In this document: positions 58,193 through 64,000 of the stretch, one piece after another | Layout: every line of letters begins with the position of its first letter | How positions within the stretch are numbered: position 1 is the stretch's first letter | Assembly (NCBI RefSeq): GCF_900215205.1 | Contig: NZ_OBDY01000034.1 | Span: forward strand, 60,953-124,952 | Origin: Paractinoplanes atraurantiacus | Lineage (GTDB): Bacteria > Actinomycetota > Actinomycetes > Mycobacteriales > Micromonosporaceae | Reading direction: 5' to 3' | DNA: 64,000 nucleotides | Position numbers and translations under genes: made by a program | Notes under the pieces: generated by a model | Databases searched by the model: none | Told to the model about the DNA's origin: nothing | What the model saw: the letters and a program-made list of their open reading frames with translations, nothing else

Positions 58193-59428
58193 ATGTGGCG
58201 CCGATTCGCCGTCCCCGCTGTCCTCGCCCTCCTTCCCCTGATGCTGATCCAGGCCCCCGCGCGGGCCGCGCTGCCCACCGCCGCCGTCGCCCTCGGCGAC
58301 AGCTTCATCAGCGGTGAGGGCGCCGGAAACTACCAGCCCGTCGGCGACGCCTCCGGGCAGGCACAAGCCTTCCCGGGGTGGTCGGCGGCCAACAGCAACG
58401 CCTACTTCTGTCATCGCTCGGCCAACGCCTCACTGCTCAAGGCGAGCCTGCCGGGCATACAGGACCGCTTCAACCTGGCCTGTTCCGGCGGGCAGCCGGC
58501 CGACATCGCGGCCGCGTCGAGCGCCCGCGAGAAGGGCCGCACGGTCGCCTCCCAGCTCGACCAGCTGCGGGCGGTGGGCCGCACCCACGACATCGACCTG
58601 GTGCTGATCGGGCTCGGGTCGAACAACTCGTCGTTCACCTTCGGCGACGTGGCGGTCAAGTGCGCCAACCGGTTCGTCGCCGACGCGTGGACCGGGTGGT
58701 GGGAGTTCTGGGCCTACCTGGGCGGGCCGGTGCCCCAGGAGCCGTGCGCGCCGGGCGACCTGGCCACGCCGGCCCAGCTGTCGGCGGCCCAGGCCGAGAC
58801 GGTCACGGCGGTCCGGGCCATTCTGCGGACACTCGACGAGATCGACGCCGACGGCGTCCACCGCGTGGTCTTCCAGGACTACACGAACCCGCTGCCGACC
58901 GAGCTCGAGAGCAGCCTGCACGAAGAGGACGGACGGGCCGACGACCGGGACAAGTTCCGGGCGCTGGGCGCGGAGCGCTACCGGGCGGGCTGCCCGATCC
59001 ACCGGGCCAGCCTCGGCCCGGGCCACACGTTCTCGGCCGGGCTGGGCACGCTGGTGTCCGGGGTGCACGGCGCGGTCAGCACGGAGTTCCCGGGCGCCGA
59101 CCTGGTCTACCTGAACGTGCAGTCGGCCTTCGACGGGGCCCGGTTGTGCGAGCGGACCGGCAGCCCCGGCAACGCGCTGGCGACGCCGATCCGGCTCCAG
59201 GACGGCCCGACCGGCGTCTTCCTGACCGACCTGGCCGGGCTGGACAAGCTCGACATCCAGCGGATAGCCAACGCCTGCGTCACGTACTTTCAGACCTGCC
59301 AGGAGTCCTGGCACCCGAACGCCGCCGGCCACGCCGTCCTGGCCCAGTGCCTGTCGGGCGCCGCCGCCACGGCGTCCCGGTCGGTCCGCTGCACCCGCTC
59401 CACCAGCGGGACGATCAGCGTGAGCTGA
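58193..59428 (+). CDS. Secreted SGNH/GDSL-type esterase
   Basis: Protein of 411 residues with a signal peptide (MWRRFAVPAVLALLPLMLIQ, cleavage near ARA-AL). The SGNH hydrolase blocks are present: ALGDSFISGEGAG with nucleophile Ser37, the Gly of LACSGGQPAD, the Asn of LIGLGSNNSSF and the catalytic pair in QESWHPNAAGH. Actinomycete members hydrolyse lipids or acetyl groups outside the cell. Ten or so Cys residues suggest disulfides in the exported form. ATG at 58193, 32 bases after the hypothetical gene. The 3' end overlaps the convergent dehydrogenase gene by 14 bases. Confidence 0.85.
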   Translation: MWRRFAVPAVLALLPLMLIQAPARAALPTAAVALGDSFISGEGAGNYQPVGDASGQAQAFPGWSAANSNAYFCHRSANASLLKASLPGIQDRFNLACSGGQPADIAAASSAREKGRTVASQLDQLRAVGRTHDIDLVLIGLGSNNSSFTFGDVAVKCANRFVADAWTGWWEFWAYLGGPVPQEPCAPGDLATPAQLSAAQAETVTAVRAILRTLDEIDADGVHRVVFQDYTNPLPTELESSLHEEDGRADDRDKFRALGAERYRAGCPIHRASLGPGHTFSAGLGTLVSGVHGAVSTEFPGADLVYLNVQSAFDGARLCERTGSPGNALATPIRLQDGPTGVFLTDLAGLDKLDIQRIANACVTYFQTCQESWHPNAAGHAVLAQCLSGAAATASRSVRCTRSTSGTISVS

Positions 59429-60563
59429 CCACCGGCTCGCCGTCGAGGGCGGCCACCAGGTCGTCGTCGGCGGCGAGCGCCGGATCCAGCAGGCCGAGAA
59501 ACTCGCGGGCGGTGGTGGCCGCCGCGAAACGAGCCGCGCCGGCGTCGTCGACCGGCGCTCCGGCGCCGTGCAGGTGCCGGCGCCAGGCGGCCACGATGCC
59601 GATCGCGCCGACGGGCAGGGTGCCGTTCTCGCGGGCGTGCCGCAGCACGGGCAGCACGCGGATCGGGATCTTCTGGGAGCCGTCCATGGCGATCTGCGCC
59701 AGCAGGTGACGGATGCGGGCGTTCTCCCAGCGCTCAGCCAGCGCCGCCCGGTAGTCGCGGATCTCGCCGGCGGGCAGCGGCAGCGCGGCGGCCGCCTCGT
59801 CCCACCAGGTCTCCAGCAGGGCGCGGCACTCCGGGTCGTCCACCGCCTCGGCCACCGTGGTCAGCCCGCGGGCGCTCCCGACGTACGCCAGCAATGAATG
59901 ACCGCCGTTGAGCAGCCACAGCTTGCGCTGTTCGTGGGGGAGGACGTCGGCGACGAAGCGTGCCCCCACGGTGTCCCAGGCAGGCCGGCCGGCCGGGAAA
60001 TCACCCTGCAGCACCCATTCGTGATAGGGCTCGGTGACGACCTCCGGCGGCGTCGACGCCGGCGTGATGCGATCGACCATCGTGGACACGAAGGAGACGT
60101 TCTCCGTGATCCAGCCGGCCAGGGCGGGATCGGCCCGGCGAGCCGCCTCGGTGACCACCCGGCGGGTGACGGCGCCGTTGTCGGGCAGGTTGTCGCAGGG
60201 AACGATCGCGATCGGGCCGCTCCCGCTGTCGCGCCGGGCTTTCAGACCCGCCACGAGACGACCGGGCACGTCCTCACCGGCGTACGCCTTCTCGGTGACC
60301 GTCAGCGTGACGACGGCGGTCTCCCGCTGCGCGAGCAGCCTCTCCCACGCGGCCCGGTCGGTGCCCGGATGCGTCTCCCGGATCGCGTCCGGCCAGGAGA
60401 TCTCGTCGGACTCCGGGCCGCGCGTGACGAGCTTGTAGCGGGGATCCGGCGCCTGCGCGGACCGGCCGGTGAAGGCGGCGATGCCCCACCCGTCCTTCGC
60501 CTCGGCCGTGTACCAGGCCTGGTGGGCGCGGAAGAAGTTGCCGAGTCCGAGGTGGACGATCAC
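59415..60563 (-). CDS. Mannitol dehydrogenase family oxidoreductase (fructuronate/tagaturonate reductase type)
   Basis: Protein of 382 residues. The N-terminal Rossmann motif HLGLGNFFRAHQAWYTAEAK is the family signature. Further marks are IAIVPCDNLPDNGAVTRRVV, FVSTMVDRITPAS and the active-site stretch KLWLLNGGHSLLAYVG with the catalytic Lys. It reduces a keto-sugar acid or ketose with NAD(P)H; being fused by GTGA overlap to uxaC, D-fructuronate or D-tagaturonate is the likely substrate. It is somewhat shorter than E. coli UxuB or UxaB (about 480 residues). The upstream extension of the frame is antisense-like and was rejected in favour of GTG at 60563. Confidence 0.83.
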   Translation of the reverse strand: MIVHLGLGNFFRAHQAWYTAEAKDGWGIAAFTGRSAQAPDPRYKLVTRGPESDEISWPDAIRETHPGTDRAAWERLLAQRETAVVTLTVTEKAYAGEDVPGRLVAGLKARRDSGSGPIAIVPCDNLPDNGAVTRRVVTEAARRADPALAGWITENVSFVSTMVDRITPASTPPEVVTEPYHEWVLQGDFPAGRPAWDTVGARFVADVLPHEQRKLWLLNGGHSLLAYVGSARGLTTVAEAVDDPECRALLETWWDEAAAALPLPAGEIRDYRAALAERWENARIRHLLAQIAMDGSQKIPIRVLPVLRHARENGTLPVGAIGIVAAWRRHLHGAGAPVDDAGAARFAAATTAREFLGLLDPALAADDDLVAALDGEPVVSSR

Positions 60564-61930
60564 AGCTTGAAGACCTTCCGGGGCTGGTCGGAGACGAGGG
60601 CGGTGAGCGTCTCGAGGGCCTCGTCCTCGTCGAGGCGGTGTGTGCACACCAGATCGGCCAGATAGCCGGCGTCGAGGCGGCGGGACATGTCGTGCCGGGC
60701 CGGGATCGAGCAGAGCGCGCGGGTGTCGTCGATGAAGCCGGAGAGGCGGCTGAACCCGGCGATCTCGGTGACCGACTCCTGGAAGCGCCGGATCGCCGAC
60801 GGGTTGTCCAGGAACCACCAGGGAACGCCCGCGTAGACCGACGGGTAGAAACCGGCCAGCGGGGCGATCTCACGGCTGTAGACGGTGGCGTCGACGGTGA
60901 ACAGCACCAGGTGGAAGCCGGGGTCGGTGCCGTGCCGGGCCAGCAGGGGCTGCAAAGCGCGGGTGAACTCGACGGTGGTCGGGATGTCGTGGCCGGTGTC
61001 GGGGCCGTACCGCTCGAAGCTCCCCGGGTGGTGGTTGCGGAAGATGCCCGGGTGCAGGGTCATCACGAGGCCGTCCTCGGACGACATCCGGGCCATCTCC
61101 AGCATCATGTGCCGCCGGAACGCGGCGCCCTCCTCGGCCGAGATGTCGCCGGTCAGCGCCTTCTTGTAGAGGCGGTCGGGGTTGTCGACGGGCTCGGCCC
61201 GGGCGTCGGCGTGGCTGTGGTCGGCCGAGACCGCGCCGTTGGCCCGGAAATAGCGGCGCCGGCTCTCCAAGGCGGCCAGATAGCCCTGGTAGTGGGAGAC
61301 GTCGGTGTCGGCGGCGGCGCCGAGGCGTTCCACCTTCTCGGCCCAGCCGGGGCGGGCCGGCTCCAGATAGGCGTCCGGCCGGAACGTGGGAGCGATGCGG
61401 GTCTTCACGATCCGGGCCAGCTCGCGGTGCGGGGCGAGGTCGTCGGCCGGATCGTCGGTGGTGGCCAGGAACTCGATGCCGAAGCCGTCGAGCAGCTCCC
61501 GCGGCCGTTTGGCGGCGCCGGCGATCCGGTCGTACAGGTCGTCCGCGTTCGCGGCCGAGGGGCGCTCGGTGATGCCGTAGATGTCGGCGAACTCGGTCTC
61601 GAGCCAGTAGCGCACCGGCGTCCCGCGCAGGAGGGCCCAGTTCTCGCAAAGCAGCCGCCAGGCGTCCCGCGAGTTCGCGCCGGCCGGCGAGCCCACGCCC
61701 AGCCGGTCCAGCGTGACGCCGCCGGCGTGCAGCAGGCGGGTCACGTAGTGGTCCGGGGTGATGAACAGGGCCGTGGGGTCGGTGAACGGCTCGTCGGCCA
61801 GCAGCATCCCCGGGTCCACGTGGCCGTGGGGTGAGATGATCGGCAGGTTGCGGACCGCCTCGTAGAGCCGCCGCGCCACGGGCCGCACCGCCGGATCCGC
61901 CGGGAGCAGCCGGTCCTCTCGCATCGCCAT
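60560..61930 (-). CDS. uxaC: Uronate isomerase (glucuronate isomerase)
   Basis: Protein of 456 residues matching the UxaC family over its whole length: LPIISPHGHVDPGMLLADEP (metal His-x-His), FITPDHYVTRLLHAGGV, GIEFLATTDDPADDLAPHRE, RMSSEDGLVMTLHPGIFRNH and the end GFSRLSGFIDDTRALCSIPA then RHDMSRRLDAGYLADLV. It interconverts D-glucuronate and D-fructuronate (or galacturonate and tagaturonate), the first step of hexuronate breakdown in the cytoplasm. ATG at 61930, with a second ATG two codons later. Overlaps the dehydrogenase by four bases, and is divergent from the LarA-like gene over a LacI-type operator. Confidence 0.9.
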   Translation of the reverse strand: MAMREDRLLPADPAVRPVARRLYEAVRNLPIISPHGHVDPGMLLADEPFTDPTALFITPDHYVTRLLHAGGVTLDRLGVGSPAGANSRDAWRLLCENWALLRGTPVRYWLETEFADIYGITERPSAANADDLYDRIAGAAKRPRELLDGFGIEFLATTDDPADDLAPHRELARIVKTRIAPTFRPDAYLEPARPGWAEKVERLGAAADTDVSHYQGYLAALESRRRYFRANGAVSADHSHADARAEPVDNPDRLYKKALTGDISAEEGAAFRRHMMLEMARMSSEDGLVMTLHPGIFRNHHPGSFERYGPDTGHDIPTTVEFTRALQPLLARHGTDPGFHLVLFTVDATVYSREIAPLAGFYPSVYAGVPWWFLDNPSAIRRFQESVTEIAGFSRLSGFIDDTRALCSIPARHDMSRRLDAGYLADLVCTHRLDEDEALETLTALVSDQPRKVFKL

Positions 61931-61963
61931 GGGGTCGAGGTTTCCTTCGTGGGAGCGGGCACC

Positions 61964-61975
61964 GCAAGCGGTTGC
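61964..61975. promoter_or_regulatory. LacI-family operator in the uxaC/larA-like divergent promoter
   Basis: GCAAGCGGTTGC fits the GCAA-N-CG-N-TTGC pattern of LacI-family operators and lies between the divergent starts at 61930 and 62031. The LacI-type repressor gene at the right end of the window is the likely binder, so all uronate genes would be induced together. Confidence 0.6.
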
Positions 61976-62030
61976 CATGTGTTGCCCGGTTCGCTTGCCA
62001 GGCTCCGCAGCGCGGGCGCAGGGTGGAGCC

Positions 62031-63248
62031 ATGATCGAGCTCCTCGGCGGCCCGGACGCGACCCTGGACGACGCGGCCGTACGCGACTACGTCCTGCGCA
62101 CCCTGGCCGCGGAAGACCTGGACGGCCGCAGCGTCTGCGTGATCGTGCCCGACGGCACCAGGAGCTGCCCGCTGCCGATGCTGCTCTCCGCCGTGCATGA
62201 AGCCCTGCACGGGCGCGCCACGCACGTGACGGTGCTGGTCGCGCTCGGCACCCACGCGCCGATGACCGAGGACCAGCTGGCTTCGCATCTCGGTGGCCCG
62301 TACGAGGGCTTCGACGTCCGTAACCACGAGTGGTGGCAGCCGTCGGCGCTCACGTCGATCGGGGTCATCCCGGCGGCCCGGGTCGAGGAGCTGTCCGAGG
62401 GCCGGATGAGCCAGGACGTCGACGTGGTGCTGAACCGGGCCGTGGTCGAGCACGACGTGTGCCTGGTGATCGGGCCGGTCTTCCCGCACGAGGTGGTCGG
62501 CTTCTCCGGCGGCAACAAATACTTCTTCCCGGGCGTGGCCGGGCAGGAGATCATCGACTTCTCGCACTGGCTGGGCGCGCTCATCACCAGCGCCTCCATC
62601 ATCGGCACGCGCGGGGTGACGCCGGTGCGGGCCCTCATCAACCAGGCCGCGGAGCTGATACCGAGCCGCCGGCTGGCGCTGTGCCTGGTGGTGCAGTCCG
62701 GGACGGGCGCCCTGCACGCGGCGGCGCTCGGCTCACCCGAACAGGCGTGGGCCGCGGCGGCGGAGGTGTCCGCCCAGACCCACGTACGCTATCTTGACGC
62801 CCCTGTCTCGAAGGTCTTGTCGATCATTCCCACGAAATACGACGACATGTGGACGGGCGCGAAGGGCTTCTACAAGGTGGAGCCGGTCGTGGCCGACGGC
62901 GGCCAGGTGATCCTGTACGCCCCGCACATCACCCGGATCGCGGCCATGCACCCCGAGATCGAGAAGATCGGCTACCACTGCCGCGACTACTTCCTGAAGC
63001 AGTGGGACCGGTTCAAGGGCTACCACTGGGGCGTGCTGGCCCACTCGACCCACCTGCGCGGAGCGGGCACGTACGACCCGGTGGCGGGCGAACGGCTGCG
63101 CGTGACGGTCACGCTGGCGACCGGGATTCCCGAGGACGTCGTACGGGCCGCGAACCTGGACTATCTCGACCCGTCCTCGGTGCGCCTCGACGATCCGGAG
63201 GCGTTCGTCGTGCCCCAGGCCGGCGAGGTGCTGTTCCGCCTGCGCTGA
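62031..63248 (+). CDS. LarA-like (DUF2088) nickel-pincer racemase/epimerase family protein
   Basis: Protein of 405 residues: VIVPDGTRSCPLPMLLSAVH, LVALGTHAPMTEDQL and VFPHEVVGFSGGNKYFFPGV followed by IDFSHWLG are the LarA family blocks. They include the Lys that carries the nickel-pincer cofactor in LarA (GGNKYF) and a later His. LarA itself racemises lactate. Many homologues act on other alpha-hydroxy acids. Divergent from uronate isomerase and dehydrogenase, this one may epimerise a sugar acid such as an aldonate. ATG at 62031 with GGTGGAG upstream. No larB/larC/larE maturation genes lie in the window. The 3' end overlaps the convergent lacI-type gene by 88 bases. Confidence 0.82.
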   Translation: MIELLGGPDATLDDAAVRDYVLRTLAAEDLDGRSVCVIVPDGTRSCPLPMLLSAVHEALHGRATHVTVLVALGTHAPMTEDQLASHLGGPYEGFDVRNHEWWQPSALTSIGVIPAARVEELSEGRMSQDVDVVLNRAVVEHDVCLVIGPVFPHEVVGFSGGNKYFFPGVAGQEIIDFSHWLGALITSASIIGTRGVTPVRALINQAAELIPSRRLALCLVVQSGTGALHAAALGSPEQAWAAAAEVSAQTHVRYLDAPVSKVLSIIPTKYDDMWTGAKGFYKVEPVVADGGQVILYAPHITRIAAMHPEIEKIGYHCRDYFLKQWDRFKGYHWGVLAHSTHLRGAGTYDPVAGERLRVTVTLATGIPEDVVRAANLDYLDPSSVRLDDPEAFVVPQAGEVLFRLR

Positions 63249-64000
63249 GCCGTCGACCGGCGGACGACCAGCCGCGAGGGCAGCACCATCGGCTCCGTCG
63301 TGTGCGGCACGGCGCCGTTCGCGATGGCCAGCACGTTGGTGACGGCCGTTCGCCCCATCGCCCGCAGCGGCGCGGCCACGGTGGTCAGCGCGGGCGTCAC
63401 CAGATCGGCCGCCTCGATGTTGTCGAAGCCGACCACGCTCACGTCGCCCGGCACGCGCGCGCCCAAGGCGGTGAGCCGCCGGATCAGCCCGATCGCCATC
63501 GCGTCGTTGTAGGCGAGAACGGCCCCGGAGGGCTGCCGCGCGAAGTCGGCGGCCGCCTCGGCACCGCCTTTCACGGTCGGGGCGTACGGGCCCAGGCGCC
63601 GGCTGCCCGGGGCCAGCTCCCGCAGCGAACGCCAGCGCGTCCCGTCCGCCCACGACGCCTCGGGCCCGGCCAGGTAGGTGATGTCCCGGTGCCCCTTCTC
63701 GGCCAGGTGAGCGACGGCTTGACGTACACCATCGGGGTTGTCGGAGATGACGCTGGGAACATCGGCGACCGCCCGGTTGAGCACCACCACCGGCCGCTGC
63801 TTGGCCAGCGCGCGGATCGCCGAGTCCGACATGCGCGAGGTGGCCAGCACCAGCCCGTCGACGGCCGTGAGCGCCCGCTCCAGCGCCTCCCGCTCCCGCA
63901 CGCCCGACTCGCGGGCGTCGGTCAGCAGAAGCGTGTAGCCGGCCTCGGCGGCCGCGTCCTGAGCCCCAAGGATGATCTCGGTGTAGAACGGGTTCCCGAT
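63161..64000 (-). CDS. LacI-family repressor (N-terminus beyond the window)
   Basis: From the window edge the minus strand reads IGNPFYTEIILGAQDAAAEA, then GYTLLLTDARESGVREREAL, VVVLNRAVADVPSVISDNPD, AVLAYNDAMAIGLIRRLTAL and VVGFDNIEAADLVTPALTTV. This is the periplasmic-binding-like effector domain of a LacI/GalR repressor. The DNA-binding helix-turn-helix (about 60 residues) lies outside. The C-terminus runs 88 bases into the antisense of the larA-like gene, with a low-complexity tail (RRRNSTSPAWGTTNASGSSR). It probably senses a uronate or a breakdown product and binds the box at 61964-61975. Confidence 0.85.
   Translation of the reverse strand: MGNPFYTEIILGAQDAAAEAGYTLLLTDARESGVREREALERALTAVDGLVLATSRMSDSAIRALAKQRPVVVLNRAVADVPSVISDNPDGVRQAVAHLAEKGHRDITYLAGPEASWADGTRWRSLRELAPGSRRLGPYAPTVKGGAEAAADFARQPSGAVLAYNDAMAIGLIRRLTALGARVPGDVSVVGFDNIEAADLVTPALTTVAAPLRAMGRTAVTNVLAIANGAVPHTTEPMVLPSRLVVRRSTAQRRRNSTSPAWGTTNASGSSRRTEDGSR

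Noticed and set aside
1..64000. tRNA, rRNA, CRISPR arrays, insertion sequences or prophage
   Set aside because: No cloverleaf with an intact T-loop, no spaced direct-repeat array and no transposase, integrase or phage structural protein was recognised on either strand.

Overview
The window is high-GC DNA with strong G/C preference at third codon positions. It has many 4-base ATGA/GTGA start-stop overlaps, GTG starts, MarR/TetR/LacI/XRE regulators, an ECF sigma factor with a C-terminal SnoaL-like domain and a NarL-type two-component system. Together these point to a chromosomal segment of a filamentous actinomycete, most likely of the Micromonosporaceae (Actinoplanes-like). That assignment is inference, since no rRNA or marker gene is present. 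I saw no tRNA, rRNA, CRISPR array, phage or transposase gene.

Left part (1-32 kb): accessory housekeeping and stress genes. In order these are an XRE regulator (cut by the window edge) facing an NmrA-like reductase, and a secreted GH106-like rhamnosidase with LacI-type boxes upstream. Then come a DHA2 drug exporter divergent from its TetR repressor over two tandem operators, an animal-type haem peroxidase coupled to a second TetR, two alpha/beta hydrolases and a secreted beta-propeller protein. A large minus-strand operon follows: histidine kinase, response regulator, MrpA(B)CDEFG cation/proton antiporter, BON protein. Next are a DUF402 pseudogene, a MarR-controlled azoreductase operon, HD and CYTH proteins, and a deletion scar that beheads both a LysR regulator and its divergent MFS transporter. 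The part closes with a sulfotransferase-like protein, an aldo/keto reductase, a RibD-like reductase, an ECF sigma factor, a diguanylate cyclase and a virginiamycin B lyase homologue.

Central part (33.1-42.1 kb): the most interesting region. One tightly coupled plus-strand operon holds an NMT1/THI5-type ABC importer (ATPase, permease, lipoprotein), a RutA-like flavin monooxygenase, a RutB-like amidohydrolase and an NtaA/SnaA/DszA-type flavin monooxygenase. It continues with an MFS transporter, a stand-alone riboflavin kinase fused to an extra domain, and two flavin reductases. I propose a catabolic pathway for riboflavin/flavins or another pyrimidinedione: uptake, side-chain cleavage by one monooxygenase, then Rut-type opening of the pyrimidinedione ring. 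The function is inference; the gene content and coupling are visible.

Right part (42-64 kb): two flavoenzyme-like genes, a class A beta-lactamase-like protein and a GH18-like lipoprotein without the usual catalytic glutamate. Beside them lie a membrane-domain fragment of a histidine kinase and two tandem subtilisin-like proteases of about 925 residues with Ig-like repeats. A DyP peroxidase and a 1334-residue protein with two class III cyclase domains, an AAA/NB ATPase and TPR-like repeats (soluble adenylyl cyclase architecture) follow. The window ends with an SGNH esterase and a uronate locus: a mannitol dehydrogenase family oxidoreductase, uronate isomerase UxaC, a LarA-type racemase and a LacI repressor that runs off the window.
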